This document shows, piece after piece, positions 8,154-16,378 of a stretch of DNA of 64,000 nucleotides; within the stretch, counting starts at the first letter, position 1, and each line of letters starts with the position of its first letter. The notes beneath the pieces are model-generated. The model saw only the letters and a list, made by a program, of their open reading frames with translations, ran no database searches and was not told the origin of the DNA. A program made the position numbers and the translations under genes. This DNA is from Sulfurimonas autotrophica DSM 16294 (GTDB taxonomy: Bacteria; Campylobacterota; Campylobacteria; Campylobacterales; Sulfurimonadaceae): the NCBI RefSeq assembly GCF_000147355.1, contig NC_014506.1, forward strand, positions 868,001 to 932,000. Reading direction: 5' to 3'.

Positions 8154-8524
8154 TTATTGTTTTTTATATTGATAGATGATGAAAAAGAAGAAAAACAAAA
8201 AAATGACAACAGAAAGATGATGCTGTATAAATACCAAAACATCAATGGCATTTTGTCCAAAATAAAATCCGAGTGTGGTAAAAGTTACCGCCCAAAGTAC
8301 TACTCCGAGAGTATCTAAAATAAGAAATTTTATAAAGCTGTATCCTGAACTGCCAAGAACTAAAAGTGCCGGAATGTGCGTACCATATATAAAACGTTCA
8401 AATATAATAATCCAGCTGCCATATTTTTGAAACCATTTTCTATACTCTTTATTTTGGTTTCATAGTTTCTTAGTATATTTTCTGCATAAGAAAAGTGTTC
8501 GTATAAAAAGTTATAAATATCCAT
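8154..8524 (-). pseudogene. remnant of a DedA-family membrane protein gene, internally deleted and frameshifted
   Basis: Two fragments of one DedA-type protein lie in different frames on the minus strand. The first starts at ATG 8524 (MDIYNFLYEHFSYAENILRN) and runs off after about 24 residues. The second, 8450-8154, reads KEYRKWFQKYGSWIIIFERF, then the DedA signature region with IYGTHIPALLVLG and SSGYSFIKF, a tryptophan-bearing hydrophobic segment, and ends IIYQYKKQ with TAA. DedA proteins (flippase-type membrane proteins) are about 200 residues, so roughly 70 central residues are missing. The span is not a multiple of three and a TGA sits just before fragment two. I read it as a decayed gene. 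Confidence 0.75.
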
Positions 8525-8567
8525 ATGAAATTGTATCTTAATTAGTTTGTATTTTACTTTGCGGAAG

Positions 8568-8583
8568 CAAGGTTTTAACCTTG
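8568..8583. repeat. short inverted repeat between dedA remnant and argB
   Basis: CAAGGTT and AACCTTG are exact inverted repeats separated by TT. The element sits in the 144-base gap between the broken dedA start and the argB promoter region. No T-run follows on either strand, so a terminator is unlikely; it could be an operator or nothing. The rest of the gap shows no gene. Confidence 0.35.
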
Positions 8584-8662
8584 TTTTCTAGGCTTCAAAG
8601 CAATTTAGCCCAGACTACAGAAAAAAACTTAGCAAATAATCTTTAAATAATCTAATCTTGGA

Positions 8663-8668
8663 TAAAAT
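8663..8668 (+). promoter_or_regulatory. possible -10 box for argB
   Basis: TAAAAT in a GGATAAAATTGC context, 32 bases before the TTG start at 8701. One mismatch from TATAAT; no -35 seen. Confidence 0.4.
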
Positions 8669-8700
8669 TGCAGCATTATTATTGCACTAAGGAAATTATA

Positions 8701-9552
8701 TTGCAGGCAAAAATCGAAACAGTAAAAACACTTCTTGACGCGCTGCCGTTTATACGGGAGTTTAGAAAAGAGATAGTCGTTATAAAATATGGCGGTTCCG
8801 CACAAACCTCTCCACAGCTTAAAGAGAAGTTTGCCGAAGATATTTTACTTATGTATCTTGTGGGTATCAAACCTGTAATCGTACATGGCGGCGGGAAAAA
8901 GATTACCGATATGCTGGATGCGCTTAAAATTGATACACAGTTTATAGACGGGCAGCGTGTCACTACAAAAGAGACCATGCGAATCGTTGAGATGATACTT
9001 AGCGGTGAGATAAATAAAGAGATAGTTTCACTGCTGAATTCTCACGGAGCCAAAGCAATAGGTATCAGCGGGAAAGATGCTCATTTTATCAGTGCCCGTG
9101 CCAAAGATTTTTCTAAATGGGGATTGACGGGAAATATAACCAATGTAAAAGCAGAAGTTATCTCTAACTTAATCAAAGAGAATTTTGTGCCGGTTATCGC
9201 ACCGATTGCAGCCGGTGAGGAGATGGGACATCCGGGCTATAACATTAATGCAGATTTATGTGCATCATACGTTGCAAAAGCAATAGGGGCTAATAAAATA
9301 ATCTTTTTGACAGACACAGAAGGCGTGCTTAACAATGAAAAACAACTGCTCTCAACCCTTACAAAAGATGAGGTAAAACTACTTAAAGACAATGGAACGA
9401 TTCATGGCGGCATGGTGCCTAAGGTTGATGCCTGTTTAGAGGCGATTGACGGCGGGGTGCAAAAGGCGCATATCATTGACGGCAGACTTGAACACTCAAT
9501 GTTACTTGAACTTTTTACATCAGAGGGTGTAGGCACACAAATAGTTAAGTAA
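8701..9552 (+). CDS. argB: acetylglutamate kinase
   Basis: ArgB phosphorylates N-acetylglutamate, the second step of arginine synthesis, in the cytosol. The family marks are IVVIKYGGSAQ near the N-terminus, VIVHGGGKKI, the NADLCASYVAKAIGANKIIFLTDT segment and HGGMVPKVDACLEA near the end. I place the start at the TTG at 8701 because AAGGA lies seven bases before it and the resulting MQAKIETVKTLLDALPFIREF matches ArgB N-termini; an in-frame alternative at 8668 coincides with the likely promoter. The product is 283 residues, normal for the family. argH lies 9 kb downstream, so the arginine genes are scattered. Confidence 0.93.
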   Translation: MQAKIETVKTLLDALPFIREFRKEIVVIKYGGSAQTSPQLKEKFAEDILLMYLVGIKPVIVHGGGKKITDMLDALKIDTQFIDGQRVTTKETMRIVEMILSGEINKEIVSLLNSHGAKAIGISGKDAHFISARAKDFSKWGLTGNITNVKAEVISNLIKENFVPVIAPIAAGEEMGHPGYNINADLCASYVAKAIGANKIIFLTDTEGVLNNEKQLLSTLTKDEVKLLKDNGTIHGGMVPKVDACLEAIDGGVQKAHIIDGRLEHSMLLELFTSEGVGTQIVK

Positions 9553-9559
9553 GCTTTGT

Positions 9560-9565
9560 TATAAT
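9560..9565 (+). promoter_or_regulatory. -10 box for the DUF2018-ispB-hemA-proS-hemC unit
   Basis: A perfect TATAAT eight bases after the argB stop and 33 bases before the ATG at 9598. It is followed by AAAGGAAAG as the ribosome site. The genes downstream are tightly packed through 18193, so this may drive a long operon. Confidence 0.6.
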
Positions 9566-9597
9566 CGCGTAAATTTTAAAATAAAGGAAAGAAAAAT

Positions 9598-9885
9598 ATG
9601 AGTTACAGCGCACTGTTTGAAGATGAAGAAGATATCTTTGGAGGTTCTCCAAGATCAAAATTTATGGATGTGGTTTTTAATGCAAACAACGATATTGTGA
9701 GACAGGAGTTAGAAAACTTTATAGAAAAAGCCGCTACAATGGAGCTGATGCTTGAAGAGCAGTTGGGTGAAGATGTCGATGATGCAATTGCAAGATACAA
9801 AAATAGTCATCTTGATGATGTCAATACAAAAACAAAAAGTATTTTTGTTGAAATTATGGGCAGTATCCTTTCTCAAAGCGAATAA
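9598..9885 (+). CDS. DUF2018 family protein
   Basis: A 95-residue acidic, helix-rich protein starting MSYSALFEDEEDIFGGSPR. The spacing of the helices, with a long amphipathic middle (FNANNDIVRQELENFIEKAA) and a C-terminal SIFVEIMGSIL, matches the Campylobacterota-specific DUF2018 family, whose H. pylori member HP0242 is known structurally as an intertwined helical dimer. Its function is unknown. In C. jejuni the corresponding small gene also stands first in the run leading to the prenyl synthase and hemA, so the association is conserved. No signal peptide or membrane segment is visible. Confidence 0.75.
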   Translation: MSYSALFEDEEDIFGGSPRSKFMDVVFNANNDIVRQELENFIEKAATMELMLEEQLGEDVDDAIARYKNSHLDDVNTKTKSIFVEIMGSILSQSE

Positions 9886-10320
9886 TTGTTGCAAAGTATT
9901 TTACAGGTTTTTTTGACAGTATTATTACTTTTTAACGCTGCTCTTTTTGCAAATGATTTACAAGATGTGAAAGAAATTTCACTCAAAAAGGATGAGCAAA
10001 AGAAAATTCTTGTAAAATACGACAACAAAACAAGACTCTTTAAATTTAGATGGACTTTGTACATCAATGACGGACTTGTAATTTTACGCTCATATGATAA
10101 AACGGTGGCGCAAAATATACTGTACTTAAATCATAAAAATCAAAGTTTTCGGGTTGAATTAAAAACCCGCGGCGCAGATTTTTATAATGTACCTTATATA
10201 CTGGTTAAATTTAAAGAGTTTGATGCAAAAAAAAATATTGCAAGGTTTGAGCTTTATTTATCTGATGATAAAGACCAAATAAGTTTAGAAATATTGAAAA
10301 ATAAACAAAAGACGAGATAA
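9886..10320 (+). CDS. secreted hypothetical protein of the ispB-hemA cluster
   Basis: A 144-residue protein with a clear signal peptide: a hydrophobic stretch (ILQVFLTVLLLFNAALFA) ending near residue 22, then a mature part of about 120 residues rich in Lys and beta-strand-like alternation (ILVKYDNKTRLFKFRWTLYI). I do not recognise a domain. Translation could start at either of two consecutive TTG codons (9886 or 9889) directly after the DUF2018 stop. Position and size match the putative exported protein next to the prenyl synthase gene in C. jejuni, so it is a conserved periplasmic protein of unknown role. Confidence 0.65.
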   Translation: MLQSILQVFLTVLLLFNAALFANDLQDVKEISLKKDEQKKILVKYDNKTRLFKFRWTLYINDGLVILRSYDKTVAQNILYLNHKNQSFRVELKTRGADFYNVPYILVKFKEFDAKKNIARFELYLSDDKDQISLEILKNKQKTR

Positions 10321-11208
10321 ATGCAAAGAGTAGAAGCACAAATAAAAAGACTGATTGACGAGTGTGATTATGATGAGGTAACTCGTCTATTTGCAACACT
10401 GCAAGGCGGTAAAAGACTTCGGGCAAAACTTATTCTTAAAATTGCCCCAGAGCATAAAGATGCACCTTTGCTGGCTGCTATTGTTGAGCTTATTCATGCG
10501 GCTTCACTTTTGCATGATGATGTCATTGATGATGCAATGACGAGACGCGGTGAAGCCTCTGTCAACGCAACAGACGGCAGTAAAACAGCTGTAATGCTCG
10601 GTGATATTTTATACTCCAAAGCATTCACGGAACTGGTTGCCTTTGACAAAAAAGTAGCACAAACAATCGCATCATCAGTTACAGCACTTTCAAAAGGCGA
10701 GATGATGGATGTAGAAATGGCACAAAATTTTAATGCTGATGAAGAGCGTTATCTTGATATGCTTTATCTTAAAACGGCAACACTTATAGAAGCTGCTGCA
10801 AAAGCCAGTGCGCTTTTGGCGGGTAAAGATGCTGATAAGCATGCACTTTACGGCAGAAACCTTGGACTCTCTTTTCAAATTATTGATGATATTCTTGATA
10901 TTACGGCAGATGAAGCTACACTTGGTAAACCTGCAATGAATGATTATGTTGAGGGGAAATGTACGCTGCCGTATATTTATCTTTATGAAAAATTGGATGA
11001 TATAGAGAGAGAAAAGCTTGTTGCACTTCATGCCAAGAAGCCTGCACCGGAGGAACTGCTTTGGATGCAGGAAAAAATGCAAGAGCATAAAACAATAGAA
11101 AAATCTTTCAAACTTGCAAAGCAGCTCTCGGATGAAGCAAAACAGGCTATGAGTGAAGATGAAGATTTAGTCAATATTTTAGATACTATGATAAAAAGAA
11201 GTTATTAA
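10321..11208 (+). CDS. ispB: trans-polyprenyl diphosphate synthase (probably for the menaquinone side chain)
   Basis: This 295-residue enzyme belongs to the all-alpha prenyltransferase family that elongates FPP with IPP units. The first aspartate-rich motif is HDDVIDD with DDVID at 66-70, followed by the RRG at 75-77; the second is IIDDILD with DDILD at 189-193. GGKRLRAKL at 29-37 binds the diphosphate. Position beside heme genes and a menaquinone decarboxylase fits synthesis of the quinone prenyl tail. Chain length cannot be fixed from sequence alone; octaprenyl synthase is the usual annotation in this group. It starts directly after the previous stop and overlaps hemA by one base. Confidence 0.88.
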   Translation: MQRVEAQIKRLIDECDYDEVTRLFATLQGGKRLRAKLILKIAPEHKDAPLLAAIVELIHAASLLHDDVIDDAMTRRGEASVNATDGSKTAVMLGDILYSKAFTELVAFDKKVAQTIASSVTALSKGEMMDVEMAQNFNADEERYLDMLYLKTATLIEAAAKASALLAGKDADKHALYGRNLGLSFQIIDDILDITADEATLGKPAMNDYVEGKCTLPYIYLYEKLDDIEREKLVALHAKKPAPEELLWMQEKMQEHKTIEKSFKLAKQLSDEAKQAMSEDEDLVNILDTMIKRSY

Positions 11209-12488
11209 TGCATTATTTAACCGTTAGCCTTTCACATAAAAACAGTGATATTACAATCAGAGAAAAATTCACTTATACAGATGAAGAAAAAGAGGCATGT
11301 CTGCAAAGACTTTTGCGCTCGCCTAATGTAAGTGAAGCCATGATGCTCGCTACATGTAACAGAATGGAATTGTATGTCTGCTGCAGCGATATTGAAGAAG
11401 CGACAAAGCATATTATTAAGCTTTTGACATTTAAAGCCGGCTTGAGTGAAGAATTCTTATATGAAACGGCTGAAATAGTGGATGACAGTAGTGCTATTCA
11501 TCATCTTTTTGCGGTTGCGAGCTCTATAGACTCTATGGTAGTCGGTGAGACACAAATTGCAGGACAGCTAAAAGATGCTTTTAAATTTTCATATGACAGA
11601 GGTTACTCGGCAAAAAAAATGTCCAGAGCACTCTCTCATGCATTTAAATGTGCTGCAAAAGTAAGAAATCTTACAGATATCTCTTCAAAACCGGTTTCTG
11701 TGGCCTCTGTGGCGATTAAACAGATTAAAGAAAAGATACAAAATTTAGAAGAGAAAAAAGCACTTGTTATCGGTGTGGGTGAAATGAGTGAGATATGTGC
11801 AAAACATCTCATCTCTGACGGTGTAAAAACATACATTACAAACAGAACAAAACAAAAGGCTGAGACCTTGGCAAAAGAGTGTCGTGCCGAAGTGTATGAG
11901 TTTGGAAATTTAGATCAAGCGGTCAATGAGTTTGATATTATATTTACCGCTACGAGTGCAGCATATCCGATTATTACAAATGATTTAATAGAAGATGTGG
12001 AGTTTGAGAGATTTTGGTTTGATTTGGCTATTCCAAGAGATATTGATTTAGACGGCAGAGAAGATATTTATCTTTTTGTTGTGGATGATATAAAAACTAT
12101 AGTCGATGCAAACAAATCAGAACGTGAACAGTATGTACGACAGGCGCATGGAATAGTCGGACGAGGTGTCGTAGAATTTTTTGAATGGCTGGATGCACTT
12201 AATGTGGAACCGATTATAAAAGAGATCTATAAAAAAGCAGATATCTCCGTTAAAGAAGAGACGCAAAGGGCCATAAAAAAAGGCTTTATTCCAAAAGAGT
12301 ATGAACAAGAAGCGCAAAAAATGGCACATCAGGCAATAAAAAGATTTTTGCATGATATGACGAAAAAAATGCGTAAGGCTTCGCATGAAGCCAAAAGTGA
12401 CACAGTAACGGGAGCTATGCAGTATATTCTCAATGATGAACATGACAACATTCCCGACCAATACAAACACCATTTGAAAAAGGATTAA
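11208..12488 (+). CDS. hemA: glutamyl-tRNA reductase
   Basis: HemA reduces glutamyl-tRNA(Glu) with NADPH to glutamate-1-semialdehyde, the committed step of C5-pathway tetrapyrrole synthesis. The catalytic cysteine is C50 in ATCNRMELYV. The segment SSIDSMVVGETQIAGQLKDAF is the classical signature, and the NADPH domain shows ALVIGVGEMSEICAKHL. A C-terminal helical dimerisation region follows from about residue 300. At 426 residues it is full length. It overlaps the prenyl synthase by one base and is three bases from proS; hemC lies four genes on in the same unit. Confidence 0.95.
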   Translation: MHYLTVSLSHKNSDITIREKFTYTDEEKEACLQRLLRSPNVSEAMMLATCNRMELYVCCSDIEEATKHIIKLLTFKAGLSEEFLYETAEIVDDSSAIHHLFAVASSIDSMVVGETQIAGQLKDAFKFSYDRGYSAKKMSRALSHAFKCAAKVRNLTDISSKPVSVASVAIKQIKEKIQNLEEKKALVIGVGEMSEICAKHLISDGVKTYITNRTKQKAETLAKECRAEVYEFGNLDQAVNEFDIIFTATSAAYPIITNDLIEDVEFERFWFDLAIPRDIDLDGREDIYLFVVDDIKTIVDANKSEREQYVRQAHGIVGRGVVEFFEWLDALNVEPIIKEIYKKADISVKEETQRAIKKGFIPKEYEQEAQKMAHQAIKRFLHDMTKKMRKASHEAKSDTVTGAMQYILNDEHDNIPDQYKHHLKKD

Positions 12489-12491
12489 AAT

Positions 12492-14198
12492 TTGAGAAGA
12501 AGTAAAGCTTTCATACCGACAACAAAAGAAGCACCTTCCGATGCTACACTTCCAAGTCATATATTTTTATCACGCGCAGGATTTATAACACAGGTTGCCG
12601 CCGGTTTATATAATTATCTGCCTCTTGCAAAAAGAGTTATTAAAAAAATAGAAAACATCATCAATGAAGAGATGACAAAAATCGGCGCGCAGGAAGTCGA
12701 ACTCTCTTTTGTAACACCGGCTGAATTATGGCAGGAAAGCGGAAGAATAGAAAAGTTCGGCAAAGAGCTGCTTCGTTTTCACGACAGAAAAAACAACTTA
12801 TTTGTACTTGGTCCTACGCATGAAGAGATGATGGTTGATGTAGTCCGAAACCGTGTGACTTCATATAAAAACCTGCCATTGAATCTTTATCAGATTAAGA
12901 CAAAATTTCGTGATGAAGCCCGTCCTCGTTTTGGATTGATGCGTGGTCGTGAATTTATTATGAAAGACGGCTACTCTTTTCATGCGACGACAGAAGATTT
13001 AGACAGAGAATTTGACACGGTTGAAGAAGCGTATAAAAAAATATTGACGCGCTTGGGTCTTGATTTTAGAATTGTAGAGGCTGACAGCGGTGCTATCGGC
13101 GGCAGCGGTTCTAAAGAACTGATGGTATTGGCAGACAGTGGTGAAGATACAATTGCCGTCTGCTCAAAGTGCGAATACGGTGCAAATATAGAAGCGGCTT
13201 CAAGAAGCAAACGTTCACATATTCCTGAGGCTCCTGAAGTAACATTCAATAAATTTAAAACACCTGATGTAAAAACCATAGATGAACTTGCAGAATTCTT
13301 TAAAATAGACCCTTACTACACTATTAAATGTATTGCAAAAAGAGTTATTTATGAAGATGAAAGTGAAATCGTTCTTTTCTTTGTACGCGGGTGCGATAAT
13401 CTTCAAGAAGTAAAAGCTGTGAATGCGACAGAAGCGCTTGACATAGTAGATGTTACAGAAGAAGAGCTTAAAGAAATCGGACTTGTGCCAGGTTTTATAG
13501 GACCGCTTGATCAAGACAAGGCAAAGCATGTGATAGACAGTGATTTAAAAGATGCCAAAGATATGATTTGCGGGGCGAATGAGGCAGGTTATCATTATAT
13601 AGGCGTTGATTTATCAGTCCTGAGTGATGTAGCCTATTTTGAAGATATAGCAGAGGTAAATGAGGGTGATATTTGTCCTCATTGTGAGGAAGGTACGCTT
13701 TCATTTACAAAAGGCATTGAAGTCGGGCATATTTTTAAGCTTGGAACGACTTATTCTGAGGCATTAAAAGCTGAATTTTTAGATGAAAACGGCAAAGCAC
13801 AGCCTTTTATTATGGGAACATATGGCATGGGTGTTTCAAGAATGGTTGCGGCTGTGATTGAACAGCACCATGACGACAACGGCTGTATTTGGACAAAAGC
13901 AACTGCGCCGTATATGGTAAATATTATGATAAGCAACATCAAAGATGAAGCACAGGTTCAAGCAGGAGAAAAACTTTATAAACAACTCCAGGATGCAGAT
14001 GTGGAAGTGATGCTTGATGACAGAAAAGAGCGTTTCGGTTTTAAAATGAAAGATGCGGAGCTTATCGGGTTTCCATATACGATTGTCATTGGAAAAGAAC
14101 TTGTAAACGGTCATATGCAGATTTTCGAGCGAGTAACAAAAGAAAAAACAGATATAAAAAGTGAAGAAATTTTTAATAAAATTATGGAATTAGTTTAG
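12492..14198 (+). CDS. proS: prolyl-tRNA synthetase
   Basis: ProS charges tRNA(Pro). The 568-residue length and layout are those of the bacterial type with an inserted editing domain: class II motif 2 in [19 protein letters not shown] and KDGYSFH, the YbaK-like insertion at about 225-385 (with the GFIGPLD segment), motif 3 in [17 protein letters not shown], and the C-terminal anticodon-binding domain ([20 protein letters not shown]). Translation starts at a TTG three bases after hemA. The order hemA-proS-fxsA-hemC-ubiD is the same as I recall in C. jejuni. Confidence 0.95.
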   Translation: MRRSKAFIPTTKEAPSDATLPSHIFLSRAGFITQVAAGLYNYLPLAKRVIKKIENIINEEMTKIGAQEVELSFVTPAELWQESGRIEKFGKELLRFHDRKNNLFVLGPTHEEMMVDVVRNRVTSYKNLPLNLYQIKTKFRDEARPRFGLMRGREFIMKDGYSFHATTEDLDREFDTVEEAYKKILTRLGLDFRIVEADSGAIGGSGSKELMVLADSGEDTIAVCSKCEYGANIEAASRSKRSHIPEAPEVTFNKFKTPDVKTIDELAEFFKIDPYYTIKCIAKRVIYEDESEIVLFFVRGCDNLQEVKAVNATEALDIVDVTEEELKEIGLVPGFIGPLDQDKAKHVIDSDLKDAKDMICGANEAGYHYIGVDLSVLSDVAYFEDIAEVNEGDICPHCEEGTLSFTKGIEVGHIFKLGTTYSEALKAEFLDENGKAQPFIMGTYGMGVSRMVAAVIEQHHDDNGCIWTKATAPYMVNIMISNIKDEAQVQAGEKLYKQLQDADVEVMLDDRKERFGFKMKDAELIGFPYTIVIGKELVNGHMQIFERVTKEKTDIKSEEIFNKIMELV

Positions 14199-14630
14199 AT
14201 GATTTATTTTTTGGTATATCTTTTTTTAGAAGTCCTTATATCGGTACAAATCTCCTCTGCCATAGGTGGACTTGCTACATTTTTTGAAATACTTTTTACT
14301 GCATTTATAGGGTTGTCAATATTGGTGAATTTCAGGAAAAATTTGATTGAAAATATGACGGCTGTTTCATATAACTGCATTGATTTGGAACAGTTTCAAA
14401 AATTGAACCTTTTTACTCTTATCGGGGCTATTTTACTTATTATTCCCGGATTTTTAACGGATATATTGGGTGTTTTAATGCAGTTTAGTGTTTTTACGAG
14501 TATGATTGTTAACCGTTATAATGTAAAATCAGGAAAATGTAACAGTTCTTTTGAAGAACAAAATAATATTAAAAAGGATTCAGATGTCATTGATGTTGAA
14601 ATTATTGAGCATGACACTACTCTTAAGTAG
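14199..14630 (+). CDS. FxsA family membrane protein
   Basis: A 143-residue inner-membrane protein with two or three hydrophobic segments. The FxsA family signature is the region LNLFTLIGAILLIIPGFLTDILGVLM near residues 70-95, with the PGFLTD turn. In E. coli FxsA overproduction relieves F-plasmid exclusion of phage T7; the cellular role is not known. The C-terminal 35 residues are polar and cytoplasmic. It begins immediately after the proS stop, and its last 47 bases overlap the start of the next gene in another frame. Confidence 0.8.
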   Translation: MIYFLVYLFLEVLISVQISSAIGGLATFFEILFTAFIGLSILVNFRKNLIENMTAVSYNCIDLEQFQKLNLFTLIGAILLIIPGFLTDILGVLMQFSVFTSMIVNRYNVKSGKCNSSFEEQNNIKKDSDVIDVEIIEHDTTLK

Positions 14631-15417
14631 TTTTGTTTATGCCAGCACAGCAAGTGAAAAAATCGAAGATTTTTTAGAAGATAAATTTAGTGAAAATCCT
14701 AAATTAAAATCAGCTGATGTACAGGTAGAAGAAGTTAGAGCTTTGAAGCAGCTGCCTAAATGGAATGCCTATATTATAGATGTTCAAGCTGTGTTGAAAA
14801 ACAAACCCAAACAGCTTATAAAGCAAAAAATGATTTGGTTCTCAAACGGTGAGATGATTACAAAAGATTTGACAGATATCAATACAGGCGAGAGTCTGGT
14901 TGAACGTGTCAAACCGAAAGTTAAGCCTGAACATTATGCCAAAAACCATCTCATTTACGGCAGTACAGATGCAAGACATAAAGTAGTGATATTTTCAGAC
15001 CCGCTATGTCCTTTTTGTAAAGGTTTTGTGCCTGGTGCCATTAAAAATATGAAAAAAGAGCCTCAAAAATTTGCAATTTATTATTATCATTTTCCACTGG
15101 CACGTATTCATCCTGCTTCTGTAACTTTGGTTAAAGCTGCGGTTGCTGCTGAACACAAAGGTACAAAGGATGTAATATTAAAACTTTATAATGTGAAAAT
15201 TAACCCAAGAGAAAAAAACGCACAAAAAATACTTGATGCGTTTAATAAAGCTGAAGGGACACACATTACACTTAAAGATATCAACACTCCTGCAGTAATA
15301 AAGCAGTTAAACCATGACAAATTGGTGGCTAATGACCTTATGGTCGGAGGAACTCCGACAGTTTACTTAGATGGATCAGTAGACAACACCAAGAAAAAAT
15401 ACTTGAAAGTGAAGTAA
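14584..15417 (+). CDS. periplasmic DsbC/DsbG-like thiol-disulfide isomerase
   Basis: A 277-residue secreted protein with a signal peptide ending about VYA (residue 20). The first half resembles the DsbC dimerisation region (…WFSNGEMITKDLTDINTG), followed by a thioredoxin fold with the active-site pair CPFC at 142-145 in SDPLCPFC and the cis-proline loop GGTPTVYLDG near 255. It should oxidise or isomerise disulfides in exported proteins. I chose the ATG at 14584 because AAAAAGGA lies just before it; an in-frame ATG at 14551 would add eleven polar residues. It starts 47 bases inside fxsA, and its stop overlaps the hemC start. Confidence 0.82.
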   Translation: MSLMLKLLSMTLLLSSFVYASTASEKIEDFLEDKFSENPKLKSADVQVEEVRALKQLPKWNAYIIDVQAVLKNKPKQLIKQKMIWFSNGEMITKDLTDINTGESLVERVKPKVKPEHYAKNHLIYGSTDARHKVVIFSDPLCPFCKGFVPGAIKNMKKEPQKFAIYYYHFPLARIHPASVTLVKAAVAAEHKGTKDVILKLYNVKINPREKNAQKILDAFNKAEGTHITLKDINTPAVIKQLNHDKLVANDLMVGGTPTVYLDGSVDNTKKKYLKVK

Positions 15418-16376
15418 TGAAAAAATTAACAATAGCAACACGTGTTTCAGACTTGGCACTCTGGCAGGCATATCATATCAAAGAAAGGGTTGAAGTAAAT
15501 TACCCTGAAATAGAAGTTGTACTTAATAAAATAGTGAGTAACGGTGATAAAGTTTTAGATAAACCTTTGGCTTTAATAGGCGGAAAAGGACATTTTACAA
15601 AAGAACTTGAAGATGAGATGCTTGCAGGGAATGCCGAACTTGCGGTACACAGTTTAAAGGATGTTCCGACATATATACCAGATGGTTTGGAACTTGTTGC
15701 TGTAACGCAAAGACAAGACCAAAGCGATGTTTTTTTATCGCACACCTATGCAACACTTGATGATTTGCCAAAAGGTGCAGTAGTGGGAACAACAAGTCTC
15801 AGACGCAGAATGCAGCTTTTGCAAAAACGTCCTGATTTAAAAGTAAAAGATTTACGAGGAAATGTAAATACACGATTAAGAAAGCTCAAAGAGGGTCAGT
15901 ACGATGCTATTATTTTGGCATGGATAGGACTGAACAGACTTGACCTGCTTAAAGACATTCCTTATACGCAAAAACTCTCACTTGATATGATGATACCGCC
16001 TATGGGACAGGCTGCTCTTGGGATAGAAATTATAAGCGACAATGAAAAGGTGAGAGAAATTGCAAAAAGTCTTAATGATGAAGATACCTTTACATGTACA
16101 CAGATTGAGAGAGATTTTATATCTAAAATCGGAGCGGGATGTTCTGCGCCGGTTGCTTGTAATGCTGTTATTGACGGTGATAATGTTGTTTTTAGAACGA
16201 TGATAGGTTTTCCTGACGGAACAAATATTATGCAGAAAAAAGTTGTAAAATCAAAAAATGAGAGTGAAAATTTAGGCAAAGAACTTGCTCAGAAAATGAT
16301 AAATAACGGGGCTTTAAAACTCTTAAAAAATGCAGAAAAAATTGCATTTAAAGATGAAATGCCACAAAGATTATAA
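15417..16376 (+). CDS. hemC: porphobilinogen deaminase (hydroxymethylbilane synthase)
   Basis: HemC polymerises four porphobilinogen molecules into hydroxymethylbilane for heme. The dipyrromethane-binding cysteine is C242 in GAGCSAPVA. The active-site segment HSLKDVPTYIPDGL is at 78-91 and TTSLRRRMQL at 125-134. At 319 residues it is complete. Its start overlaps the stop of the DsbC-like gene by one base (TAATGA), and the decarboxylase gene begins two bases after its stop, so it is translationally embedded in the run that started with hemA. Confidence 0.95.
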   Translation: MKKLTIATRVSDLALWQAYHIKERVEVNYPEIEVVLNKIVSNGDKVLDKPLALIGGKGHFTKELEDEMLAGNAELAVHSLKDVPTYIPDGLELVAVTQRQDQSDVFLSHTYATLDDLPKGAVVGTTSLRRRMQLLQKRPDLKVKDLRGNVNTRLRKLKEGQYDAIILAWIGLNRLDLLKDIPYTQKLSLDMMIPPMGQAALGIEIISDNEKVREIAKSLNDEDTFTCTQIERDFISKIGAGCSAPVACNAVIDGDNVVFRTMIGFPDGTNIMQKKVVKSKNESENLGKELAQKMINNGALKLLKNAEKIAFKDEMPQRL

Positions 16377-16378
16377 AA

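Noticed and set aside
8568-8583. Inverted repeat before argB as a terminator
   Set aside because: It has no T-run on either strand and no gene ends into it on the plus strand; on the minus strand it precedes a gene start.
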